32,091 nt of DNA, taken from positions 1-32,091 of the forward strand of contig JAPLJA010000191.1 in the NCBI GenBank assembly GCA_026388815.1, read 5' to 3'. The notes under the pieces are model-generated. The model had not been told where the DNA came from. It worked only from the letters and a program-made list of their open reading frames with translations, and made no database searches. Below, piece after piece: positions 17,134 through 27,058 of the stretch. A program made the position numbers and the translations under genes. This DNA comes from Pseudomonadota bacterium. GTDB taxonomy: Bacteria > Desulfobacterota > WTBG01 > JAPLJA01. The first letter of the stretch is position 1, and every line of letters starts with the position of its first letter.

Positions 17134-18660
17134 TTACCTCTGTAAGTAATAGACGTCTACAGGATATTTGGATGAAAAATGTTTTGTTAGTTTAAAATTT
17201 CTTTTAACATAGTTGTATATTTCAACCTGACCAGGCCTTTCTGCATACAGTGCCTGGTCTTCATAAGGGGGGCGAATCGCAGGCAGCCAAGCGGTAATGA
17301 GGCACCACATGCGCTTCTTGCCAGTTGCCATTGCGAAAAGTTCTCTCAGGGTTTCAGGAATAACAATAGTTGTGCTGCGAGAGTAGTACCTGAAATGTTC
17401 TCCTGCATAACCGATTGAAAAAACGAGATCACCGTTTCTTCCCCCCTTGACCTCACTCTCAACAAAACAAACTGCCTCCCGGTAATTCTGGTGATCCTGA
17501 TTTATTATAGTATGTATGGCTGGAAACTGTAAACAGAGAATGATGAAAACGAGAACAATCACCATACACTTTTGATAAAATCCTTTAAAATTTCCCGTGA
17601 TTCCTACAACCCCCTCACTTACGATCAGGAGGACAAAAGGCAAGGCAAAGATGAAATATCTCTCAAAAACAAACATAGGGTTTATCAAGAGGTAAAGAGA
17701 TACCGGCAGCAGAGAAAGTACCAAGAAATAGCAACAGAGAATCCGGTCTTTCCTGAAAGTAAAATAGATGCCGGACAAAAGCAGAATACTGTAAATGATC
17801 ATGCCGGCAATACCCCGAATCCCAGGGAAAAATGAATCGAAGAGACTCAGGATAAAGGGTATTCGGCTCACAGTCACAACCCTGACTTTACCTATGTTTC
17901 TTAAGAACGCCAAAAGGACAGGGCTATAGAGAAGGAGGATGACCATAGCAGCAGCAAAGAGGGAAAGGAAAAAATTTCTCAACGTTTTCAGGCTGATCCC
18001 TGTTTTTCCAATATTCCACTTTTCCCCAACCATAAAAAGTACTGCACAGCAACACTGGGAAATCGAAACTGCGATCATGAAGACATGGGAATAAAAACCA
18101 AGCACGGTAAAAATAATATACAGTATCCAGCTCCTGGTTTCATTTGTCTTCAACCCTTTGAGGAAGTAATAAGAAGAGAGGATGGAGAAAAGCGCCAGGC
18201 CTGAATATCCCCGGGCTTCTGAAGAATGTTCAATATGAAAAGCAGAAATAGTAAGTAAGAATGAGGATATGATACCGGAAGGTATGCTCAGGAAACTCTT
18301 CCCAAATTGAAAGAGCATAACGATACCAAGCAGCCCCATAACCAAGGCAGGCAGGCGGAGCGCAACTTCACTCTCACCCAATATCTTTATGGAACCACGG
18401 GATAACAGGGAATAAAAAATGTGGTTATTGAAATAATAGCCAAGGCTGCTGACAACCTGCCAGAGGGAACTGGCCTTTGCGTAGGCAATGGTACCCCATA
18501 TCTCATCCCACCAGAAACTCTGGTTAATGTTCCAGCAGCGTAACACACAGCCGATGAGAACGCTCAATACGAGAAAGAACTGTACCTGTCTTTCGCTTAA
18601 AATTTTTTCTCCATCCCAAGAATAAAAGGAGTTTTCCTCACCCCTGCATGACGTATTCAC
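17134..18660 (-). CDS. GT39 family membrane glycosyltransferase (ArnT/PMT-like)
   Basis: 508 aa polytopic. RCWNINQSFWWDEIWGTIAYAK (W-D-E motif), SEVALRLPALVMGLLGIVMLFQFGKSFL, HIEHSSEARGYSGLALFSILSSYYF. Confidence 0.85.
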   Translation of the reverse strand: MNTSCRGEENSFYSWDGEKILSERQVQFFLVLSVLIGCVLRCWNINQSFWWDEIWGTIAYAKASSLWQVVSSLGYYFNNHIFYSLLSRGSIKILGESEVALRLPALVMGLLGIVMLFQFGKSFLSIPSGIISSFLLTISAFHIEHSSEARGYSGLALFSILSSYYFLKGLKTNETRSWILYIIFTVLGFYSHVFMIAVSISQCCCAVLFMVGEKWNIGKTGISLKTLRNFFLSLFAAAMVILLLYSPVLLAFLRNIGKVRVVTVSRIPFILSLFDSFFPGIRGIAGMIIYSILLLSGIYFTFRKDRILCCYFLVLSLLPVSLYLLINPMFVFERYFIFALPFVLLIVSEGVVGITGNFKGFYQKCMVIVLVFIILCLQFPAIHTIINQDHQNYREAVCFVESEVKGGRNGDLVFSIGYAGEHFRYYSRSTTIVIPETLRELFAMATGKKRMWCLITAWLPAIRPPYEDQALYAERPGQVEIYNYVKRNFKLTKHFSSKYPVDVYYLQR

Positions 18661-18739
18661 GCTCGAATGTCAAAAATCCATTGAAAAAAATACAAAAATC
18701 TGATTAATATTATTACTAAACCTATGGGATAGGAGGTTC

Positions 18740-18772
18740 ATGAAAATAAGTATAGCTTTTTATGGTAAATAA
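18740..18772 (+). other. Short ORF (MKISIAFYGK*) with a strong Shine-Dalgarno sequence upstream of the GT2 gene
   Basis: ggataggaggttc ATG AAA ATA AGT ATA GCT TTT TAT GGT AAA TAA. Confidence 0.35.
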
Positions 18773-18799
18773 ATAAATATTTTCTGCAATAAGAATATC

Positions 18800-19540
18800 A
18801 TGGATAAAAAAATACTCATCTTTATTCCAACAAGAAATACCGCAACGACCATCGAAAAAACATTTAATCTCATCCCCGAACATATCAGGAAAGAGGCTGA
18901 ATTTATCGTCGTTGATAATACGAGTGTTGATAATTCTGTTGAAGTGGCAGAACATTTGGGACTGAAAGTAATACGTCATGAGACTGACAGGGGATACGGT
19001 GGTTCGAATAAGACAGCTTTCGATTATGCAAAAACTCGAGATGTGGACATATTTGTCGTTCTCCACTCAGATTGCCAGTATGACCCAACCATCATGGATA
19101 GACTCTTAGATCCTGTCTTAAGAAACGAGGCAGATGCTGTTTTTGGCTCCCGCATTATGGGGAGAAAAGCCCTGCACGGAGGAATGCCCTGGTGGAAATT
19201 TATTTCCAATAGATTTCTTACCTGGATAGAAAATATAGCGACCCATTCACACCTTAGTGAATACCACTCCGGCTATCGAGTTTATTCCATAGACATCCTG
19301 AAAAAAATTCCATACCATTTTGATTCCAATAACTGGGTATTTGACAGTGAGATTATCTTTCAGATCCTCCATTCAGGTTTCAGAATTAAAGAGGTCCCAA
19401 TCCCCACAACATACAAAGGGCCTATTTCTTCGATTTCCTTTGCAACCGGTGTTGTCTATGGACTCTCCATCTTCTGGCTTATCCTTAAATACAAACTCCA
19501 TACATGGAACATTATTAAACAACCACAATTTTTATCGTGA
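18800..19540 (+). CDS. Glycosyltransferase family 2
   Basis: 246 aa. ILIFIPTRNTATTIEKTFNLIP...FIVVDNTSVDNSVEVAEHLG...FVVLHSDCQYDPTIMDRLLDPV. Confidence 0.9.
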   Translation: MDKKILIFIPTRNTATTIEKTFNLIPEHIRKEAEFIVVDNTSVDNSVEVAEHLGLKVIRHETDRGYGGSNKTAFDYAKTRDVDIFVVLHSDCQYDPTIMDRLLDPVLRNEADAVFGSRIMGRKALHGGMPWWKFISNRFLTWIENIATHSHLSEYHSGYRVYSIDILKKIPYHFDSNNWVFDSEIIFQILHSGFRIKEVPIPTTYKGPISSISFATGVVYGLSIFWLILKYKLHTWNIIKQPQFLS

Positions 19541-19696
19541 ACCCTTGTTTGCCCTTGGAACCACTCCAGCCTGGGCCTCTCAAATAGATGGTGGCAGAAC
19601 ACTCTATCGTGATTTACAATCCACACATCCTATGAACATACCCTTCTTATTCGCTTCTGGTAAATCTTCCATCAACGATAGTGATTGTTAATAACA

Positions 19697-21412
19697 ATGG
19701 CACCTATTAACACAAGAAAATACTTCTTCCTGCTTCCCATTGTCCTGCTTACTGTTCATGCCTTTTTCATGAACGGATATCATTATGTCCATAGAGAACT
19801 GACGGTAGGGACTTACCTTGTTCCGATTGTTGCCAAAGCTGATCCCTCACTTTTTAAAAATTCCATTTTTGTCCAAGGCGTTAACAGAACCCATGTCAGA
19901 CTTTCTCTCTCCTATGACATCTTTTCCTTTATTCTGAAACACGCTGACTTTGAAACATTTGCTATGATATTGGTAATTATCAGCCTTTTTTTTATCCTTG
20001 CAGGTATTTTCGTCCTTACAAAGGTTCTCTTTGGAAGTTCTGCCGCAGGATATGCAGCGGCCCTTCTCTACAGTACTGAACTGAATGCATGGACGTTGGG
20101 ATCGCCTTCGCCCTATCTAAACTTTTTCCACTATGGACTCAATTTTTCTTATCCCCTTATCATATGGTCTCTCGTTTTCTTTTTTCAAAAGAGGTATCCT
20201 CCTGCCCTTCTTCTTGCCGGTATATCATGGAACTTTCACCCGATGTGCACAGTATTTCTCCTCTTTGCCTATTTCACATACTGGATGTTCCATTGGAAAG
20301 AGTTCAGATTTAAGACTCTGCTGAACTGTTTCTTTACGTTTATTATTCCTGCTCTCCCTGTACTGTTAAGAACCAGCAACTACCTCAGTAATACCTCACA
20401 ACTGGATTACTCTATCTTCATGACCTGTGCTCTCTGGACCGCCTGGTTTACCTGTTTCCCCTCAACCTGGCCATTACCCTGGCTTGTGCGCTCCGGTCTG
20501 TTCTTCTCTTTTTTTATGATTACACTTTATTACGCTGTCGAACGGAACCTCCGAAATAAAATACTTACGTTCACCCTTGCAGTAGCAATCATGTGCTTTC
20601 TGGGAACAATATTTGCTGATTACTATCCTCTCCTTCAGATCATTAAATTGAGCCTCTGGCGCAGTACGTTTCTTTATATTATCCTGGCACTCCCTTGTAT
20701 CGGGTATTTCCTGACAAAAATGTATGTCCCTTCAGTACCCCGATTATTGTTTGTCATTACCATTGTGATGCTCTTAACAGGATACTATACCTACTATACC
20801 TACCCTATTAAGTTTGGCCAAGGAGACATGAGGATATTTCTCCTTTTTTGCGTCCCCGCTATTTTTTTTCTCGTTCATAAAATACTGAATAGGCTTTCAC
20901 ACCTTGAGTATATAACTTACAGCCCTCTGATATTAGTGGTCGTATGTATAATCCTCCTCGATATCGGAATGCTGTATAACAAAGGAGGACCTGCAATTTA
21001 CTATCACGGTCGTGTGCTGAATGAAATTGACCCTTGGGCTGATATCCAAATGTTTGCGCAGAAGCACTCCAAGAAAGATGACCTCTTTATCATCCCTCCC
21101 TATATGAATGACTTTGGAATTTACTCTCAGAGAGCAACTCTCGGAGATTGGGCAGAAGGGAGTAATGCATTCTACCTTGACAATCAGTTTGCCTGTGAGT
21201 GGCTATCCCGTATGAGCGATCTCGGATGGAGAAAGCTCCATCTCCATGGGGAGGAAGAAGGATATCAAAATCTGACAACAGGGGAAATATTGATGGCAGC
21301 AAAACGATATGGGGCAAAATATATCATTACCCAAAAACCAAAAACATTTGAGCTGAAGAAGATTTACGACAATAAACTATTTATCCTCTACGAAGTTGCA
21401 GAGAATTATTGA
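19697..21412 (+). CDS. Polytopic membrane protein, DUF6798-like, paralogue of 24255..26147
   Basis: Start at MAPINTRKYFF. Shared with the paralogue: MNGY(H/Y)Y, TLGSPSPYLNF, SWNFHPM, DPWA(D/E)IQ, KKDDLFIIPPYMNDFGIYSQRATLGDWAEGS, ITQKPKTF. Confidence 0.75.
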   Translation: MAPINTRKYFFLLPIVLLTVHAFFMNGYHYVHRELTVGTYLVPIVAKADPSLFKNSIFVQGVNRTHVRLSLSYDIFSFILKHADFETFAMILVIISLFFILAGIFVLTKVLFGSSAAGYAAALLYSTELNAWTLGSPSPYLNFFHYGLNFSYPLIIWSLVFFFQKRYPPALLLAGISWNFHPMCTVFLLFAYFTYWMFHWKEFRFKTLLNCFFTFIIPALPVLLRTSNYLSNTSQLDYSIFMTCALWTAWFTCFPSTWPLPWLVRSGLFFSFFMITLYYAVERNLRNKILTFTLAVAIMCFLGTIFADYYPLLQIIKLSLWRSTFLYIILALPCIGYFLTKMYVPSVPRLLFVITIVMLLTGYYTYYTYPIKFGQGDMRIFLLFCVPAIFFLVHKILNRLSHLEYITYSPLILVVVCIILLDIGMLYNKGGPAIYYHGRVLNEIDPWADIQMFAQKHSKKDDLFIIPPYMNDFGIYSQRATLGDWAEGSNAFYLDNQFACEWLSRMSDLGWRKLHLHGEEEGYQNLTTGEILMAAKRYGAKYIITQKPKTFELKKIYDNKLFILYEVAENY

Positions 21413-21469
21413 AGTTGTATGTGATTCCTCAGGTACGGTTGGCGCGTGTTCGTGAGTAGGGACCAGGAT

Positions 21470-22426
21470 TCATTGAATTTCTCGGCTATAGAAAGACCTA
21501 TACCATTCAACGGTCAACCGCAACCCTTCCTTTAACGACACCTGTGGGGACCACCCTGTCAACTTTTTTAACTTTTCATTGTTGCAGTAACACTCCATCC
21601 TCTCCCCTTTTCGATAAGGGCGTGCACCCATATCAACTGTGGTATCCCCACCAATAAGCTCCTTAATCATGTTGACAACATCCTTTACCTTGTAGGGAAT
21701 GCCACTTCCAATGTTGATCACCTCTCCCTGGACCTTGCGGCAAGCAGCAACCTTGAGGTATGCATCCACCACATCATCCACATAGTTGAACTCCCTCTTC
21801 TGTTCTCCTGGTGTCATCTTAAACTCTCTTTTAAGAAGGAGATCCCGGATAGCGGAGGGGATAACCATGGAACTTTCCTGTGACGGGCCATACGTGGGGA
21901 AGAGGCGGACAATGGTAATGGGCAAATCAAAGGTCTTTACAGCCATCTGGCAGAAAAAAGTACTCGATACCTTGGAAAAAGAATACGGTGATAGCGGAGA
22001 CTCTCTCTGGTCTTCCTTTAAGGGGGACGGTTCAGCATATCCATACTCTTCCGAAGAACTCGTCTGGATAAAGGTTTCATAACGGCATGGCCTCAAAGCT
22101 GTCAGGAGGTTGATCGTTCCAATGATATTCGTATTCGTCATAGGCAGTATCATATCCCATGAGCGGGAGACATCGACGAGAGCAGCGAGATGAAAAATTA
22201 TTTGCGGGTCGGAACGGGGGATAATGGACTGGAGGGAATTGAGGTCGGTGATATCAGATTCCCATACGATTAAACGGTTTAATACTTCCTTTATTCTCCA
22301 AACGGGACCGTTTTTTTTTAACAGGATATGGACGCGAGCCCCTTCATCTAATAATCTCTTTACTAAATGGGAACCAATAAAACCTCCTGCTCCGGTAACT
22401 AAAACTCGTGTTCCCTTCCAGCTCAT
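21470..22426 (-). CDS. NAD-dependent epimerase/dehydratase (GDP-mannose 4,6-dehydratase / CDP-sugar SDR-like)
   Basis: Start taken at MSWKGTRVLVTGAGGFIGSHLVKRLL, since the ATG overlaps the upstream TGA (ATGA). Contains SSSEEYG and YSFSKVSS. Confidence 0.85.
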   Translation of the reverse strand: MSWKGTRVLVTGAGGFIGSHLVKRLLDEGARVHILLKKNGPVWRIKEVLNRLIVWESDITDLNSLQSIIPRSDPQIIFHLAALVDVSRSWDMILPMTNTNIIGTINLLTALRPCRYETFIQTSSSEEYGYAEPSPLKEDQRESPLSPYSFSKVSSTFFCQMAVKTFDLPITIVRLFPTYGPSQESSMVIPSAIRDLLLKREFKMTPGEQKREFNYVDDVVDAYLKVAACRKVQGEVINIGSGIPYKVKDVVNMIKELIGGDTTVDMGARPYRKGERMECYCNNEKLKKLTGWSPQVSLKEGLRLTVEWYRSFYSREIQ

Positions 22427-23296
22427 TTTAGACCAAAAAAGCTGCGATACCACTCTATGGTTTCTCTGAGGCCGTCTTCGAGGCTATAAATGGGCTTCCA
22501 GTTCAAAATCTTCTTTGCCTTCTCAATGGATAAATACTGATCCTTTATCTCACCTTTTGCCTGGTTGAGAACTTTCACTGGATAATCTTTCTTCCCCATG
22601 AGCTCCAGTATTCTTCGTGTCATATCCATGACATTGCACTGGTTTTCGCTACTGAAATTAAAGGCTTCACCGGACAACTTGAGACGTTCTATATTCTCAG
22701 CGAGGGTAACATATCCGTGGACAGCATCTTTTATATAGATATAATCCCTCTTCGGTGTCCCATCACTCCTGATGATCAGAGGCTGATTATGTAAAGGTAT
22801 AGGCGATAAGATCAGCACAGGTCTTCGATACATCGTAGGGGTGCGTCCCCTTGAGAGGCGAATCCTCCGTATAAGGGAGTTTTTCCTGTGTCCCATAAGC
22901 CTTGTCACTGGAGGCAACCACTACCCTCTTGACGAGAGGTTGATTCCTCCTGCAGGCCTCCAAGAGATTCCAGGTGCCTTTGGTATTGGTTTCGAAGGTA
23001 GAGAGAGGATTCCTCGTGGCAATATCAACGATCGTCTGAGCAGCGAGGTGGAAGACGGCGTCAATCTCATATTCATTGAGTATCCTTTCAAGAAGAAAGT
23101 AGTCTTCAACTCCGCCCCGGACAATGGTAATTTTTTCATTCAGCCTGAAGCGGTAGAAACTCGATTGGTGGACAAAATCCCTTACCAACCCAACAACGTT
23201 GGCCCCCTCGTTCAACAGGTACTCTGTGAGCCAGTATCCAAGGAATCCTGTGCAACCGGTGACAAAAACATTTCTCATCTTCCAGAAATCTGTCAT
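22423..23296 (-). pseudogene. rfbG: CDP-glucose 4,6-dehydratase-like gene, copy 1, disrupted by an internal deletion and frameshift
   Basis: Two frames: 22787..23296 ([14 protein letters not shown]...ASSDKAYG...[16 protein letters not shown]) and the downstream frame from about 22795 ([29 protein letters not shown]...WYRSFFGLK). Relative to copy 2, about 110 nt encoding [34 protein letters not shown] is missing. Confidence 0.8.
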
Positions 23297-23297
23297 A

Positions 23298-24095
23298 TCA
23301 CTCCCAGATCTTCCAAGGAGGGGTTCCGCTCTGCCACTCCTTCTCTAAGACATCCATATCCCTGAGGGTATCCATACAGTGCCAGTAATCATCATGAGAA
23401 AAGACCCTAAGTTCGTCATCTGTGGCAAGCCTTTCCAGTGGTTCTTTTTCAAAGATGCAGTTCTCATCGTTACTGAGATAGGTAAAAACCTTTCGATTGA
23501 GGACAAAAAATCCCCCATTGATATACCCTTCCCGTATCTGGGGTTTTTCACTGAACTCGGTTACACGGCTCCCCTTGATAAGGAGTTCACCAAATCGTGA
23601 AGGTGGCCTTACGCCAGTTACCGTTGCAATCTTCTTATGTGACAGGTGGAATTCCAGTAACTTATTCAAATTGATGTTAGCAACCCCATCCCCATAGGTC
23701 ATCATAAAGTTATCAGTGTCTATGTATGATTCAATCTTTTTGATCCGGGCTCCGGTCATAGTATCATGGCCGGTATCAGCTAAGGTTACTTTCCACTGAT
23801 CTTCATTTTGGAGATTATGAGCCTGAATATTTTTGCTGTTTTTCCCAATTTCTATAGTGAAATCACTGTTCATAATTTCATAGTTTAAAAAATACTCTTT
23901 AATGATGTCTCCCTTGTAACCGAGGCATAAAACAAAATCAGTAAAGCCAAAAAAGGAATAAATTTTTATAATATGCCAGATAAGCGGCTTGTTGCCTATC
24001 TCGACCATGGGCTTGGGCCTGAATTCTGTTTCTTCTCTGATACGGGTACCTTTCCCCCCGCAGAGAATAACAACCTTTTCTTTTCTTGCCTTCAT
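23298..24095 (-). CDS. rfbF: Glucose-1-phosphate cytidylyltransferase
   Basis: Start at [46 protein letters not shown] (nucleotidyltransferase signature); [35 protein letters not shown]. Confidence 0.9.
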   Translation of the reverse strand: MKARKEKVVILCGGKGTRIREETEFRPKPMVEIGNKPLIWHIIKIYSFFGFTDFVLCLGYKGDIIKEYFLNYEIMNSDFTIEIGKNSKNIQAHNLQNEDQWKVTLADTGHDTMTGARIKKIESYIDTDNFMMTYGDGVANINLNKLLEFHLSHKKIATVTGVRPPSRFGELLIKGSRVTEFSEKPQIREGYINGGFFVLNRKVFTYLSNDENCIFEKEPLERLATDDELRVFSHDDYWHCMDTLRDMDVLEKEWQSGTPPWKIWE

Positions 24096-24254
24096 GTTCA
24101 TTATGATACCCGTCACATTAACTATTGAATATACAAATAATATTTTGCGGAACACAAGTCAAGTTTTTAAAGTGCCCTTAAACTCCTTGAGAATTCCTCA
24201 ACTCAGTGGTATTTTCTTCATGGGTTCTTCATGGGTTCTGGTTTCTCTGCTTGG

Positions 24255-26147
24255 ATGATAAATAACAATCTTAATACTCTAAAAAAATACCTCTGGTTAA
24301 TCCCTGTTGCCTTTATCACCATTCATGCCTTTCTTATGAATGGCTATTACTACTCACATCGTCAGCTTACCACCGGTTCTTACCTCTCTCAGATTTTTGC
24401 CTATGGAGATCCCTCTCTCTTTAAGAACTCTATATATGTACAGGCAGTTAATCGTACCAATCTGAGGATATCCCTCTTTTATAATGTATGTCCTTTTATC
24501 CTTAAAAATTTTGATTTTGAGACCTTTGCCTTAGTCCAGTCAATAATGAGCTTGTTCTTTACCCTTGCCGGTATCTTTTTTCTCACGAAAGTGTTCTTCA
24601 ACAATTCCACGGCTGGGTACATAGCAACGTTTCTCTATACTGCAGAATTGAATAACTGGACACTCGGCTCACCCTCCCCTTATCTCAACTTTCTCCACCA
24701 TGGCCTTCCGTACGCGTATCCCCTCACCGTTTGGTCAATGGTCTTCTTCTTCCAAAAGCGATATCCCCTTTCTCTCTTGCTGGCAGGAATGTCGTGGAAC
24801 TTCCATCCTATGACCACAGTGTTTCTCCTCTTTGTTTATTTCATGTATTGGCTTTTCAACTGGAAAGAATTTAAAATCACCATAATCCTAAAATGCCTCT
24901 CAGCATTTGCTGTTTCAGCGTCACCTGTGCTCATTAAATCCTTTCTATATCTTGGGAGGGGTGATACTTCTGGTAATCTTTGGTTAGAAGGAGTCCGCTG
25001 GACCCTGTGGCATACCAATTTTCCTTTCACACAGTTTGACGTACGGATGATAAGCTCGGGAATGTTCTTTTTTCTCTTTATCAGCACCCTTTTCATCATC
25101 CCTCGAGAACCAAGAAAAAAAATACTATTGGTTATTATTTCTGTAGCAATACTATGTATTGCAGGCACCTTATTTGCCCACATCTACCCCATCCCTTTCA
25201 TTATAAAAATGAGTCTCTGGAGGAGCACTGTCATTTACCTGGTTGTGGCCATATCATGTATCGGTTACGCAGTGAGCACTCTTTTCACTGACCAGTCATT
25301 TACGAAAAAATTTCTGGCTGTTTCTCTTGTAGTACTCGTGACTGGATACCTTGGCTGCCTCCAGCAGTACCACGTTTCCTATCTGCCCCTCTTTATCGGT
25401 ACACTCTTGTATTTTCGGTTTGAAAATCAGATCAAGAGTTACCTTCCCTCTCTCCACGGACACTTCTCCCTTTTCTTTTTTACCCTCCTTTCCTTTCTTC
25501 TCACCGTTCATATCCTCACTAACCTGAAGGACGGCTTGAAACTGCTCCTCTTTTTCATGTTTATCTCCTTCTTTCTCATTGGAAACAGGGTGTTAGAAAA
25601 GTATACTTCTTCACGGGCTCTATCAAAATATGTCTGGGTGCTGGTTGTGGTATTCGTCCTATTCTTTGATAGCACGATCCTTTACACCAGAGGGGGACCT
25701 AAAATCTACTTCCACGGCCGATTCCAGGGCACATCTGACCCCTGGGCAGAAATTCAGTCTTATGCAAGAATGCACTCTCAAAAAGATGACCTCTTCATCG
25801 TTCCACCCTACGCGAATGATTTTACCACGTATTCCTTGAGGGCTATTTTGGGGGATTGGGCTGAGGGCTCTACGTTAATATATCTCGATAACCAATTCTG
25901 TCAACAATGGTTTGCACGCATGAGAGACTTAGGTTGTAGACCGGGTAACTGGTTCGAAGGATATGATACCTTAACGACCGACCATATTCTGAAAGTTGCA
26001 CAGAAATATGGAGCACGATTTATCATCACCCAGAAGCCAAAGACTTTCTCTCTGAAAAAACTATACGAAAATGTGAATTTCATCCTCTACGAAGCCACAC
26101 CTCGGGAACCACAGAAACGGGGGATTTCAAACCAACGATCTCCATAA
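24255..26147 (+). CDS. Polytopic membrane protein, DUF6798-like, paralogue of 19697..21412
   Basis: Start at MINNNLNTLKKYLWL. Same motif order as the paralogue, with about 60 additional aa including hydrophobic helices before the C-terminal domain. Confidence 0.75.
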   Translation: MINNNLNTLKKYLWLIPVAFITIHAFLMNGYYYSHRQLTTGSYLSQIFAYGDPSLFKNSIYVQAVNRTNLRISLFYNVCPFILKNFDFETFALVQSIMSLFFTLAGIFFLTKVFFNNSTAGYIATFLYTAELNNWTLGSPSPYLNFLHHGLPYAYPLTVWSMVFFFQKRYPLSLLLAGMSWNFHPMTTVFLLFVYFMYWLFNWKEFKITIILKCLSAFAVSASPVLIKSFLYLGRGDTSGNLWLEGVRWTLWHTNFPFTQFDVRMISSGMFFFLFISTLFIIPREPRKKILLVIISVAILCIAGTLFAHIYPIPFIIKMSLWRSTVIYLVVAISCIGYAVSTLFTDQSFTKKFLAVSLVVLVTGYLGCLQQYHVSYLPLFIGTLLYFRFENQIKSYLPSLHGHFSLFFFTLLSFLLTVHILTNLKDGLKLLLFFMFISFFLIGNRVLEKYTSSRALSKYVWVLVVVFVLFFDSTILYTRGGPKIYFHGRFQGTSDPWAEIQSYARMHSQKDDLFIVPPYANDFTTYSLRAILGDWAEGSTLIYLDNQFCQQWFARMRDLGCRPGNWFEGYDTLTTDHILKVAQKYGARFIITQKPKTFSLKKLYENVNFILYEATPREPQKRGISNQRSP

Positions 26148-26203
26148 GAGAGATCATCCGGCTTCAGCCCTCTCTCATTATTTCTTGCTCATAATTTTAA
26201 GGA

Positions 26204-26902
26204 TTACCGGTGAGGGAATAATCTATCGTGGATGATAACCCAGAAGGCCCGAATGCCGTCTTTGTATCTGATTTTTTTCCCCTGTTGGTACATCCGCGGT
26301 TCGAAATCAATAGGTACTTCACTGATTTTCTTCGTTGCTAATGCAAGTTTATTGCTGATTACAAAATCACGATCAAAGCCAGAACAGGACAATTGTAACG
26401 ATTTCAGGAGAGAGGTGCGCACCAGTTTATAGTTGGTAGCCACATCGGTGTAATGAGTACCGAAGAAGAGATTGGTAAAGATCGTCAGGACACGTACGAC
26501 AAAGTAATTCAGCTTATAGTAATGGTAACGCTTACCACTGAGTACTCGTGAACCATACACGGCATCCAGGTCCTCCTCGAGTGCCTTCTGGAGGAGGAGA
26601 CGGTACTGGCGGGGATGATATTCAAGATCGGCATCCTGGGTTATGGTGAATTCTCCCGTACAGAGTGGGATGGCAGTACGTATTGAATTCCCCTTTCCTA
26701 AATTCCTGGGTTGAAGAATGATCCGTACATTTTCATCGGTGATCGTCTTCAGTAATTCACGGGTCCCGTCCGTGGAACAGTTATCAACGATGATAATCTC
26801 CTTTGTCCATCCGGGGAGGAGGTCTGCCTCCTGGACCCGCTTTACAAGTTCCAGGATAGTCTTCTGTTCATTGTATACACAGATAATGACGGAGAGCTTC
26901 AT
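26204..26902 (-). CDS. Glycosyltransferase family 2 (polyprenyl-phosphate sugar transferase-like)
   Basis: 232 aa. KLSVIICVYNEQKTILELVKRV...IIIVDNCSTDGTRELL...ITQDADLEYHPRQY. Confidence 0.92.
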   Translation of the reverse strand: MKLSVIICVYNEQKTILELVKRVQEADLLPGWTKEIIIVDNCSTDGTRELLKTITDENVRIILQPRNLGKGNSIRTAIPLCTGEFTITQDADLEYHPRQYRLLLQKALEEDLDAVYGSRVLSGKRYHYYKLNYFVVRVLTIFTNLFFGTHYTDVATNYKLVRTSLLKSLQLSCSGFDRDFVISNKLALATKKISEVPIDFEPRMYQQGKKIRYKDGIRAFWVIIHDRLFPHR

Positions 26903-27058
26903 GCTCTGAACACTCTATCAAAAATGCAGGGGGGGTGGGGTATGAAAGAAAAAAACGCGCTTTTGTTCTTCACTCATCCAAACCATTAATTTCCCAAAAC
27001 TTGCTAAATCGTATATCAACAGCTATAATTTGTCAGCATTTATTTTCTTAAGAGAACG

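Noticed and set aside
19541-19691. Tail of ORF 19320..19691 (REPLFALGTTPAWASQIDGGRTLYRDLQSTHP...)
   Set aside because: Slightly protein-like, but without a start and mostly out of frame with the GT2 gene; not enough to call a remnant.
22841-23365. 174-aa plus-strand ORF
   Set aside because: Antisense to rfbG copy 1 and rfbF; the coding frame is clearly on the minus strand.
24214-24239. Tandem 11-mer ttcttcatggg x2 upstream of the second DUF6798-like gene, considered as a phase-variation tract
   Set aside because: Only two copies, and the likely start codon (24255) is downstream, so copy change would not shift the frame.
26130-26160. gatctc-cataaga-gagatc stem between convergent genes, considered as an intrinsic terminator
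   Set aside because: Short stem and no following T-tract on either strand.
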